Shown here piece after piece: positions 51,390 to 61,827 of a stretch of 64,000 bases of DNA. A program made the position numbers and the translations under genes. The notes beneath the pieces were generated by a model. It worked only from the letters and a program-made list of their open reading frames with translations, did no database searches and had not been told where the DNA came from. Source of the DNA: CALDTK01 sp965215215 (lineage in GTDB: Bacteria > Bacteroidota > Bacteroidia > Chitinophagales > Saprospiraceae); the NCBI GenBank assembly GCA_965215215.1, contig OZ244043.1, positions 620,001 to 684,000 on the forward strand. The letters are read 5' to 3'. Every line of letters starts with the position of its first letter. The stretch's first letter is position 1.

Positions 51390-52943
51390 TTGGACGACCG
51401 AGGGGCGTTTCGTACTTTGAGGGCCGTGGCAACTGACACACTTCTCCTGGCCAAGGACAAGCGAATCGCCCAGCTCGAGGCACAAATCCAAGCGCTCGAA
51501 CAGGCTAATGAGGCGCTCTTGCGCCAGCTTCACGCCCGTCGCTCGGAGCGGTTCATCCCAGCTGGCGACGAGCAGCTCAATCTGTTCAGCGAGGTTGACG
51601 AGCAGATCGACATCGAAGAGCCGGCTAAGTCCACCGAGCCCGAGGCCGTCGTTACAAGGCACCCCGGCCGCAACCCCCTACCGGCACACTTCCCGCTCGA
51701 GGTAGAAGTCGTCGCCCCTGGACAGACCGACGCCGAGCGCGGCGAGTACGATGAGGCTAAGCTCGAACGCGAAGGGCACGTGCTCATAGGCTACGAAACT
51801 TCAGAGCGCGTTGAGTACCGGCCCGCGCAGTACGTGCGTATCCTCCAAAAGCGACCCACTTACAGATGCCTGGCCACCGGCGAGGTGAGTTGTGCTCACG
51901 CCCGCGACCGCGTGCTGGCCCGCTCGATAGCGGACGAAACGCTCGCCGCGGACGTGATCTTGAAGAAGTTTCTCGACCACCAGCCGCTCTACCGGCAGGC
52001 CGAGGCGCTCAAGCGCGACTACGACTGGGCTCTGAGTCCCGCCACGATGGGCAAGTGGGTCGAGCGCGTCGCCGCGACCCTCAAGCCGCTGTACAACGCG
52101 CTCGTGGACCGGATCATGGCCACGGACTACGTGCAGATGGACGAGTCCGGCATCCGCGTTCTCTCGGCCGACAAGCCCCGAGCGAGTCACCAGGGCTGGA
52201 TGTGGCTCGTGCGCGATCCGACGACCGAGGCCGTAGCCTTCCGCTACGACAAGAGCCGCGGGTCGAAGCTGCCGGCCTCGGTGCTCGCGGACTTCAGCGG
52301 CGTGCTGCAGACCGACGGGTGGGGCCCCTACAAAACGGCCCTCGCAGGACTGCGGGCTAAGGGAGCCGACATACGTCAGATTGGATGCCTAGCCCACATC
52401 CGGCGCAAGCTCTTCGAGGCCACCGGCTCCGATCCAAGCGCGAAACAGGCCTTGGGTATCATCCAGCGCATCTACGCCCTCGAAGCTCGGTGGCGAGGTC
52501 TGCCGCCTGATCAGCGACTAGCAGAACGCAAAGCCCAACTCACGCCGGTGTTCGCCGAGTTGACTGCTTGGCTAGCGAAGGACCAGCACGCCCCCATCCC
52601 GAAGACGCCCCTGGGCAAGGCCATCGGCTACGCCCGCCACCAGTGGCCGTCGCTGAGCGTGGTGCTCGAAGATGGGCGCGTCGAACTCGACAACAATGGC
52701 ATCGAGAATCAAGTCCGCCCGCTGGCCCTCGGCAGGAAGAATTACCTGTTCGCCGGCAATCACGGGGCGGCCGAGAACATTGCCGTGCTGTACAGTCTGC
52801 TATTGAGCTGCAAGGCGGCTGGTGTCAACCCGCGGGCCTGGCTCAACGACACGCTCGCTCGCATCCTACCACACCCAGTCAATCGCGTGGCCGAGCTGCT
52901 GCCTAGTAATTTTAGTCCAGAACTTCGGGACGGGGTTGGCTAA
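51390..52943 (+). CDS. tnpC: IS66 transposase TnpC
   Basis: DDE transposase of up to 517 residues; GTG 51426 (VATDTLLLAKDKRIAQLEAQ) is a likely alternative start. An N-terminal Leu-rich coiled coil (KDKRIAQLEAQIQALEQANE) is followed by a Cys pair (RCLATGEVSC) and the catalytic core with Asp in YVQMDESGI, Asp in LQTDGWGPY and Glu in ELDNNGIENQVRPL. The C-terminal SLLLSCKAAGVNPRAWLNDT is the IS66 C-terminal domain. The frame appears intact, so the element could be active. Confidence 0.95.
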   Translation: MDDRGAFRTLRAVATDTLLLAKDKRIAQLEAQIQALEQANEALLRQLHARRSERFIPAGDEQLNLFSEVDEQIDIEEPAKSTEPEAVVTRHPGRNPLPAHFPLEVEVVAPGQTDAERGEYDEAKLEREGHVLIGYETSERVEYRPAQYVRILQKRPTYRCLATGEVSCAHARDRVLARSIADETLAADVILKKFLDHQPLYRQAEALKRDYDWALSPATMGKWVERVAATLKPLYNALVDRIMATDYVQMDESGIRVLSADKPRASHQGWMWLVRDPTTEAVAFRYDKSRGSKLPASVLADFSGVLQTDGWGPYKTALAGLRAKGADIRQIGCLAHIRRKLFEATGSDPSAKQALGIIQRIYALEARWRGLPPDQRLAERKAQLTPVFAELTAWLAKDQHAPIPKTPLGKAIGYARHQWPSLSVVLEDGRVELDNNGIENQVRPLALGRKNYLFAGNHGAAENIAVLYSLLLSCKAAGVNPRAWLNDTLARILPHPVNRVAELLPSNFSPELRDGVG

Positions 52944-52951
52944 GCGGATAC

Positions 52952-53226
52952 AACGTTCTCATGGCTTTCGTGGTCCCGGCGGTTGTACGTTAGCGACGAC
53001 CGCCTCACTCAAATTGTCGAAGTTTGTGTACCACTTGGACTACTCCGCGACACATTGTCTACAACGTAAACCGGAATACGTAGTGTGAATCAAGACTCGG
53101 CGGCGTGCAGGAGAAACCCCACATCTAGGATCGATAAATTAACTTAAAATGAGGCTTGGATACCTACGACTCTACTGTTAATATCTCCTAACTAATGTAA
53201 AATCTCTATTGTAAAATGACTGTGTA
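52952..53226. other. Gap between IS66 and the lipoprotein genes
   Basis: 275 bp with no supported gene; it turns AT-rich after about 53130. GC-rich on the IS side, so a junction between two sources probably lies here. Confidence 0.4.
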
Positions 53227-53701
53227 CTAGTTGCTAACTACTCCCGAAGCGGCACACGGCAATTTTTGAAAGCTCGCAGCAGCGAAAGCAAAATTGTCCT
53301 CAGACAACTCTATATCAATAATTTTATCTGATGATATTATGTAAAGAGCATCGGATGATCTTTTGAGCCCATAACGAGCAAGCTGATCTTTTTTATCCAC
53401 CAATATCTTAGCATTAGGAAACACTTTAGCAAGTTCCGAAACTATCAAATCATCGTATTTAGCGAAAACTAGCAAAGGACGGCAGTCGCCTGCAAAGGAA
53501 CCCGCCTTGATAAAGCTGAGCACCTCCTGGCTACAAGATCCACACATACCAATTTGCATGATAAAAATTGATTTATAGTCTTGAATGTTACTTTGATGAA
53601 TTTCATTCAGATAGCGAGGAAGTAAATCGGAAGGTAAGGAACTTTCTTTAGTTGAACCGCACGCAATAAAAGTAGAATATAATAAGATAGAGAAGTTTCA
53701 T
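53227..53701 (-). pseudogene. CxxC thioredoxin-like lipoprotein with a one-base frameshift after the signal peptide
   Basis: The visible frame from ATG 53559 encodes 110 residues starting MQIGMCGSCSQEV, a CxxC motif followed by a thioredoxin-like LLVFAKYDD...ILVDKKDQLARYGL pattern. The same frame extends upstream (FIACGSTKESS, LPRYLNEIHQSNIQDYKSIF) but has no start. An ATG at 53699-53701, overlapping the stop of the upstream gene (ATGA), begins the signal peptide MKLLYLIIFY in another frame. Removing one T from the four-T run at 53668-53671 joins the two into one lipoprotein with lipobox FIAC. It could be inactive, phase-variable or a sequencing error. AT-rich, like its two neighbours. Confidence 0.6.
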
Positions 53702-54867
53702 CGGAATCTAATTTCTGAGAGCCTATAGTCCGAATCTGTCGTCGGATCAAACTTCTTTGCAACAAGGAGAGATTTCCCGTAAGGTACCAAAACACCGGAA
53801 AACACTTTTGGGTCAAGATTTATTTCATCTGCCAGACAAAATGAGGGAGTAAATATCTGAACATACATTGGTTGATCATTTAAAGTATTTAGAAGTCCAT
53901 CGCTTCTCCTGAGAGGTAGACCTTTATAAAATACCCGATAGTAGTACTTACCAATTGGGTTGTAATTCAATCCACTATAAGAGCTAACCTCAATCAAGTG
54001 ACTGAGTTTACGAGTTCCATCGTCAACCTCTTTCCTTTCAAGCTCAGGATCTACAGATGTATCGAATGTACTCTTACCTCCTACTATTGAGATGGTTTCT
54101 AACTTGTGATCATATAAGGTAATGTTGGGATCAAGTTCGGAGGTATAAGCAGTCGTATCACCAAATCTCTTTCTATACTGATTCACAGCAAAGCCATATC
54201 GTCCTTGACCATAAAAAGTTGATACTTCAACTGGTGAATAAAATCCAAACTTATTTGAAAGATTTATAAAAATTTCGATATAGGGAGACTTTCGAATGCC
54301 ATTTACTTTCGTCTCAGGATTATGTGGCCGCACACAGTACGATAGCGTCGAATCTTTGATGCTATAGGAAGGTTGACAAAATTTGTTTGAGTTAAAGTAA
54401 TACTCTACAGCTTGACCGTTTTCATCAGTTGCAGGGTATACATAATTAAATATACCAGAACCTGCCTTTAGTAACTTAGTGGATCTGCTTGTATTGACTA
54501 AAACTTCATCAATGCTAATAAGCTTCGCAGACTCAATCTCAGATATTTCTGTAGAATCTAAAATAGCATCCAAATCAGTTGAATCTTGAATTTGATGACT
54601 TAGCATATCAAATGTGTACAAATAGCTAGAGCCGGGAGTCCATACCGAGAGCAAGTACTCACCACTATTGTCGTTATGGAAATAGTCAATTGTAGCATTC
54701 AGTTTCCGCCCATTCGAATAGATGCTGCTTTCCCGATCAACAACAATAAGCTGAGCACCTTCGAGTTCTGAACATCCTAACGCTGTTGCTTGCTCAAAAT
54801 AGGTTGGACCACATCCATATAGAAAAAGGGCTGTAAGTGCACTAATTACGTATAAGTGTGACACCAT
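53698..54867 (-). CDS. Lipoprotein of the DUF4221/6-bladed beta-propeller type
   Basis: 389 residues with a lipoprotein signal (YVISALTALFLYGC). The mature part is beta-rich with recurring Tyr/Phe and Ser, e.g. GEYLLSVWTPGSSYLYTFDM, EYYFNSNKFCQPSYS, GKYYYRVFYKGLPLRR. It resembles the propeller lipoproteins (DUF4221-like) found near small Cys peptides and thioredoxin-like proteins in Bacteroidota, but I cannot confirm the family. It is the middle gene of three; its stop overlaps the ATG of the next gene, and the preceding gene ends 90 bp upstream. Strikingly AT-rich compared with the window. Confidence 0.55.
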   Translation of the reverse strand: MVSHLYVISALTALFLYGCGPTYFEQATALGCSELEGAQLIVVDRESSIYSNGRKLNATIDYFHNDNSGEYLLSVWTPGSSYLYTFDMLSHQIQDSTDLDAILDSTEISEIESAKLISIDEVLVNTSRSTKLLKAGSGIFNYVYPATDENGQAVEYYFNSNKFCQPSYSIKDSTLSYCVRPHNPETKVNGIRKSPYIEIFINLSNKFGFYSPVEVSTFYGQGRYGFAVNQYRKRFGDTTAYTSELDPNITLYDHKLETISIVGGKSTFDTSVDPELERKEVDDGTRKLSHLIEVSSYSGLNYNPIGKYYYRVFYKGLPLRRSDGLLNTLNDQPMYVQIFTPSFCLADEINLDPKVFSGVLVPYGKSLLVAKKFDPTTDSDYRLSEIRFR

Positions 54868-54957
54868 ACTTTAACTAGCTATATTGCGTACTACCATAGC
54901 CGACCCAGCATGGATCCAACTATGGCAGTATGATTTATGTACGGTATCCATTGGATT

Positions 54958-55335
54958 TTACTCTCCGTACGTATTACGAGATTTCCGGAGAAGTTTAGTA
55001 CCTTCTTCTACATCAGACAAAATTACCGCCTTTAAATTCTCAAATTCGGCTTCTGGCATACCCGGCAATTGCTTGAGATCATCTTCAAGCTGAGTACATT
55101 TGTATGCCTTTTTGCACCCTTTAGATGCTGCCGCTTGGCACATTGTCCCGGCCTGCCTTTCACCATTTGCATCTGTACCCGTACAAGCATATTCTGCATA
55201 TCCGGCGCTGGGAAGTGCCTGGGTTACCACCTCTTGATCATTAGTGAGGTCATCTCCATACATGAGTGAACCATAATCACTCTCACAGCCACTTACTATT
55301 AGCCCAAATATGAGCATAGCTGTTAAAGAGAACAC
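54958..55335 (-). CDS. Small Cys-rich lipoprotein
   Basis: 125 residues from GTG 55335 with a short hydrophobic N-terminus ending in the lipobox-like LIVSGC. The mature part has four more Cys clustered in YACTGTDANGERQAGTMCQA and SKGCKKAYKCTQ, followed by an acidic helical tail (PEAEFENLKAVILSDVEEG). The Cys cluster could bind a metal or heme, or be a substrate of the CxxC protein encoded two genes downstream. No family was recognised. It is the first of the three-gene AT-rich set, and its upstream region meets the IS5-type element. Confidence 0.5.
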   Translation of the reverse strand: MFSLTAMLIFGLIVSGCESDYGSLMYGDDLTNDQEVVTQALPSAGYAEYACTGTDANGERQAGTMCQAAASKGCKKAYKCTQLEDDLKQLPGMPEAEFENLKAVILSDVEEGTKLLRKSRNTYGE

Positions 55336-55474
55336 GTTGAACCTGCTAAGCAGGGGTCGGAAAGAAGAGGTTGAGGTTATGACTTGTCTTCAAGTCGCCA
55401 AACATACTCGATTCCTACAAATAATTTCTCTGGAGTCGAAGATTTTAAAAAATTTTTCAGTTTGACTTTACCTA

Positions 55475-56452
55475 GGCTGTGTTTGATAACCGCACTTCGG
55501 CTTGGCGGCGGTGTCGTAAGTGGGATGGGACACTACGATCTGACGGATGCGGAATGGCTAGCCGTTTCAGCGCTATTCCCCCCGCGGACCACGCCGCGGG
55601 GCGGGCGCCCCTACAACGACCACCGCCGTACCCTCGACGCGATCCTCTTCGTCCTCGCCACGGGGGCCCCGTGGCGGGCGCTCCCGCCGGGGTGGCGGGC
55701 GCTCCTGCCGGGGTAAGGGCCGTGGGAGTCGGCCTACTCGCGCTTCGCGCGGATGCGCGCCGAGGGGACGTTCGCCGAGTTGTACGTCGTGATGCGTGAG
55801 GCCCTGCGCGCGCGTGGCGTGATCGCGGGGGAGGCGTGGGCGATCGACGCGACGGTCGTCCGGGCGCACAAAGCCGCCGACGGCGCGCGCCCCGGCGCCG
55901 CCCGTAGGAAAAAAGGGGCGACCGCACCCGAGGCGGCACCCTCGCCGCGAACACGGCGCCCGAGCCGCGCGGTCACGCTCTCGGGCGCTCGCGCGGCGAG
56001 ATAACGACCGAGGTCCACGTCGTCTGCGACGCGGGGGGCGCCCCGCTCGCCGCCGGGCACGCCTCCGAGGTCCGCGCGGCGGTCGCCGTGCTCGCGGGCA
56101 TCCGGATCGCGGGGGCGCCGGGTCGCGCGCTGACGCGGCCGCGGCGCCTCCTCGCCGACCGGGGGTACGACTCGGCGGCGTTACGGCGGGCGCTCCGGCG
56201 GCGTGGAGTCCGCGCGGTGATCCCGGAGCGGCGCCTCGCCGAAGGCCAGCGGCGTCGGCGGGGGGGGACCGGCCGAGCGTCGTGACGAAGGAGGCGTACA
56301 AGCCGCGCGCGATCGTCGAGCAGGTGATCGGGTGGCTTGAGGAGTGCCGCCGCGTCGCGACGCGGTACGAGAGATTGGCCATTAACTACCTCGCGATGGT
56401 CGAGCTGGCCATGCTCCGCAGGCTCCTCAGGATGTGGTTGTCAAACACAGCC
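55475..56452 (+). mobile_element. Decayed IS5-type insertion sequence
   Basis: 978 bp with 16-bp inverted repeats GGCTGTGTTTGATAAC and (inverted) GGCTGTGTTTGACAAC, one mismatch, flanked by TA on both sides. It carries a frameshifted transposase gene. GC content is far higher than in the lipoprotein genes beside it, so it came from a different source. Confidence 0.85.
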
Positions 56453-56455
56453 TAG
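55525..56455 (+). pseudogene. IS5-family transposase remnant
   Basis: Reads MGHYDLTDAEWLAVSALFPP from ATG 55525. A 21-bp tandem duplication (55671-55712, one mismatch) is followed by an in-frame TAA (55714); the frame then continues as GPWESAYSRFARM up to a TAA at 56002-56004. A frameshift near 55990 leads to GEITTEVHVVCDAGGAPLA and LLADRGYDSAALRRAL (DDE-type Asp), and a second in the G8 run 56260-56267 leads to TKEAYKPRAIVEQVIGWLEE. At least one stop and two frameshifts, so inactive. Confidence 0.85.
55671..55712 (+). repeat. 21-bp tandem duplication inside transposase remnant
   Basis: Unit GTGGCGGGCGCTCCCGCCGG plus G occurs twice with one C/T difference, adding seven codons just before the premature stop. 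Confidence 0.8.
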
Positions 56456-56735
56456 TCCAGGCCGCGGTTCACACGAGCGTTCGGGATATATAGCTAAAGC
56501 CTGGGACAGGTGCCTAAATCGCAGCTGCCAGTTTTGCCAAGTTGGTTCCTAGCGACGATGTCGAAGTTATTCACCTCACCCGTACTGGCTCTCTCACCGC
56601 AGCCAAAAAACCGGAGCGTCTTGCCTCCCATGCGTTACCACGCCGCTGTCCGCGGCGTCAAGTTTAGCCCGCGTTTCTGTGCCAGCAAGCATACCACCAA
56701 GTATAGCGCCATCTTCGCGGTGGTGGTCATTGATC

Positions 56736-57075
56736 AGCGCAAGCACCATGGCCAGTGCGTGCTCCTACCTACCGTGGGCGCGTTGCCGGCAGGCGAGCTG
56801 AGGATGGCGGCGCCTCGGGTTTTGTCGTAAGCCAGATCCACGATCTCGAGGCCAGAACCGAGTCGACCTACCCAACGGAGTTGCCGGCCGGCGTCGAGCA
56901 TCTCCTTGTCTACCAAGATCTTGGAGTTGATGATTAGCCCGTGGTAGTCTCCTACCCGCGCGCGCACCTCCGCGAGGCTTACGTCCGGCTCGAGCTCCAC
57001 CGCGTAGCCGAGGTCGTGTAAGCCTTGCGGCAAAACGGGATGAACGTCGTCGGTTATGAGTACGCGCTGTGCCAT
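56736..57075 (-). pseudogene. Truncated second copy of the 2-hydroxyacid dehydrogenase gene
   Basis: From ATG 57075 about 103 residues match the complete gene at 48893-49837 with about 14 differences. Then a frameshift in GTAGGTAGGAG moves the matching frame (EHALAMVLALIN), and similarity stops at about 56736, near codon 115, before the Rossmann motif. Lacking the NAD-binding and catalytic parts, it cannot be a dehydrogenase. The 17 bp upstream of the ATG equal those of the complete gene. The 280 bp between this fragment and the IS5 element hold nothing recognised. Divergent from carB. Confidence 0.85.
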
Positions 57076-57162
57076 GGGCGCGAAGGTGTCCACACGACGC
57101 GAGCGGAGCGCCCTGTCCGATTACATTCGCGCAAATTTGCCCGCACCCCACCCGATTCTGCT

Positions 57163-59979
<2,817 letters not shown>

Positions 59980-59994
59980 AAGTGGAAATTCCTT

Positions 59995-60011
59995 GCCCTT
60001 GGCTGAAGGGC
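59995..60011 (+). terminator. Hairpin after carB
   Basis: GCCCTT/AAGGGC stem with a 5-nt loop, 15 nt past the carB stop, followed by TTACCTT. Weak T-run, so termination is plausible but not certain; it abuts the box before the next gene. Confidence 0.4.
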
Positions 60012-60012
60012 T

Positions 60013-60020
60013 TACCTTGG
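60013..60020 (+). promoter_or_regulatory. -7-like box (TACCTTGG) before Uma2 gene
   Basis: TACCTTGG, 4 nt before ATG 60025, same class of box as before ruvC and the oxidoreductase. Confidence 0.35.
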
Positions 60021-60024
60021 CTAT

Positions 60025-60606
60025 ATGGGTCGCCGAATCAACATTCCGGTCTCCCCAATGCAAGCGGCCAAATGGTCGATCGAAGAGTACACGGCTATCG
60101 TTGACGCGGGGCTGCTGGAGGATAGGCACGTCGAGCTCATCGACGGGCAGATTACAGAGATGAGCCCCGCAAATAATCCTCACGATTCCTGTCTCGCGCT
60201 CCTTGCTTACGAGCTCGGACAACGGCTTTACGGTAAATATTTTTTCCGTTCTGAGAAAGGCCTACGCATCCCATCGCTAGACAGCATCCCCGAGCCCGAC
60301 TTTGCCGTCGTAAAACTTCGCGACGATCACTACCTGGCGCGTAAGCCCGAGCCACCCGACGTCATCCTGCTCATCGAAGTCGCTGATCCTTCGCTAGCCT
60401 ACGACCGAAAGATCAAGGGCGAACTCTACGCAGCTGCCGGAATTGCGGAATATTGGATTTTCGACCTGCGAGATAGCCAAGTCGAGATCTACCGATTGAG
60501 CGAAACTGAAGAAAAGCACGGGGATCCTGAAATTTTCCCGCGCGCTCGAAGTATAGATCACCCGATCCTTAGCGAGGTAGTTTTAGCGGAATTTATACCG
60601 AAGTAA
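60025..60606 (+). CDS. Uma2 family endonuclease-like protein (DUF820)
   Basis: 193 residues of the PD-(D/E)xK-fold Uma2 family. Recognisable blocks: WSIEEYTAIVDAGLLEDRHV, ELIDGQITEMSP, IPSLDSIPEPDFAVVK with the family's PD acid, LLIEVADPSLAYDRKIKGEL (ExxxxxxxxD...K active-site strand), and the C-terminal AGIAEYWIFDL. A nuclease role is presumed from the fold; the biological task is unknown. Somewhat lower GC than its neighbours. Confidence 0.85.
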   Translation: MGRRINIPVSPMQAAKWSIEEYTAIVDAGLLEDRHVELIDGQITEMSPANNPHDSCLALLAYELGQRLYGKYFFRSEKGLRIPSLDSIPEPDFAVVKLRDDHYLARKPEPPDVILLIEVADPSLAYDRKIKGELYAAAGIAEYWIFDLRDSQVEIYRLSETEEKHGDPEIFPRARSIDHPILSEVVLAEFIPK

Positions 60607-60742
60607 GTGCTGATTCTAGACTTTTGACTAGTTTATTCCAAACGTAACTCTACGGGGCCGTCCGGCCCGGGGTCAGGAGACTAGAACGGTCCGCCATACC
60701 CACGACATGTCGCGGCGGTGCGTTTTTGTATGCAGGAGGGAC

Positions 60743-61792
60743 TTAGCGGCCACCGGCGGCAGGAGACGCTTTCTCGCTCACTTTCATCAAGAGTTCTCTC
60801 GTAGCCTCGATACCCTCGTCTTCGCTGAGGTCACTACCCTCGTACTCGACGCCTACGTAGCCCGTGTAACCGTGCGCCACTACCGTATCCATCATGCGGG
60901 CGTAGTCGATTTCGCTTTCCTCGCCGTCGGACGAGAAGTCGTGCGACTTCGCACTCACCGCCTTGGCGTACGGCATCCACATGCCAACGGCGGCGTAGAT
61001 GCTGTCGGGCGGCACGCTGTCCGCACAGCCCGCCTCGTAGCCGCCTTCCTCGTACTTGCGACAGAAGTTGCCGAAGTCAGGCAAGATGCCCACGTTATCC
61101 ATACCGACCTCCTCCATTACGCCGGCCAGCCATACCGGGTCCGAGGAGTAACCGCCGTGGTTCTCGACGACCACGTTCACGTCTTTCGGAGCGGCGTACT
61201 CGCCGAGTTCCGAGAGACTTTTAACGGCCTGGTCGTGGGTCGTTTTCGAGTCGCCCTCGCCGGCGGCGTTCACGCGGATCGTCTCGATCTCGCTCTTCGC
61301 GGCGGCGTCTACGTAGTGCTTGTGCTTTTCGATCGCCTCCTTGCGCGCCGCTTCGTCCGCCGAGCCGAGCTCACCCTCACCGTCGATCATAATGAGGTTC
61401 TCGAACACATCTTCGGCCGTGGCGATAGAGTCGAGTTTGGTGAAAACCCGATCGACGGCGGCGGCGTGGTCGTCGCCCGTCCCGAGGTCTTCATTGTAGA
61501 GTTGGCTCACGTATTCGATAGCGTCGAAGCCGCGCTCCTTGGCGTCCGCGGCGAACCCGTAGGGGTCGTTCCCTCCCTCGCGGTAGTGTTTATTGAGCGA
61601 CCACTGCGCGAGGCTGATCTTGAAGGGCACGTCGGTCGCGCCCCCGGATACGACCGTAGCGTCTTCTCCTACCTCTCCGGCTACCGGTGCGGGGTCTGCG
61701 TCGGTACGCGGTTGGTTGCTGCTGCAAGCGGCGAGCAGACCTAGGCTACACACGCCGGTGTAAAAAGCCGCGCGGGAAGAGAAGTGGCTCAT
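60743..61792 (-). CDS. Sugar phosphate isomerase/epimerase-like TIM-barrel lipoprotein
   Basis: 349 residues with a lipoprotein signal (CSLGLLAAC). The mature part, after a short acidic linker, is a xylose-isomerase-like TIM barrel: FKISLAQWSLNKHY, AKERGFDAIEYVSQLYNED, NVVVENHGGYSSDPVWL, VGILPDFGNFCRKYE and GYTGYVGVEYEGSDL, with the Glu, Asp/His and Glu positions used for metal binding in this superfamily. It is next to a sugar-type MFS transporter and an oxidoreductase, which points to catabolism of an unidentified sugar or cyclitol. Confidence 0.85.
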   Translation of the reverse strand: MSHFSSRAAFYTGVCSLGLLAACSSNQPRTDADPAPVAGEVGEDATVVSGGATDVPFKISLAQWSLNKHYREGGNDPYGFAADAKERGFDAIEYVSQLYNEDLGTGDDHAAAVDRVFTKLDSIATAEDVFENLIMIDGEGELGSADEAARKEAIEKHKHYVDAAAKSEIETIRVNAAGEGDSKTTHDQAVKSLSELGEYAAPKDVNVVVENHGGYSSDPVWLAGVMEEVGMDNVGILPDFGNFCRKYEEGGYEAGCADSVPPDSIYAAVGMWMPYAKAVSAKSHDFSSDGEESEIDYARMMDTVVAHGYTGYVGVEYEGSDLSEDEGIEATRELLMKVSEKASPAAGGR

Positions 61793-61827
61793 GGTAGGTT
61801 CGTCTAGAAGGTTGAGTAATCAGCGAT

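Larger units (their letters stand above)
50675..52951 (+). mobile_element. IS66-family insertion sequence
   Basis: 2277 bp bounded by imperfect inverted repeats: left GTAAGCACTTAGCCAAGCCC and right (inverted) GTATCCGCTTAGCCAACCCC. It contains the three IS66 genes tnpA, tnpB and tnpC in order. The expected 8-bp target duplication is missing (left flank cagccagc, right flank aacgttct), so a flank was rearranged or the element is a recombinant. All three reading frames are intact. Confidence 0.85.

Noticed and set aside
49838..57075. Island as an integrase-type genomic island or prophage
   Set aside because: No integrase, tRNA target, phage structural gene or attachment repeats other than the duplicated dehydrogenase were found.
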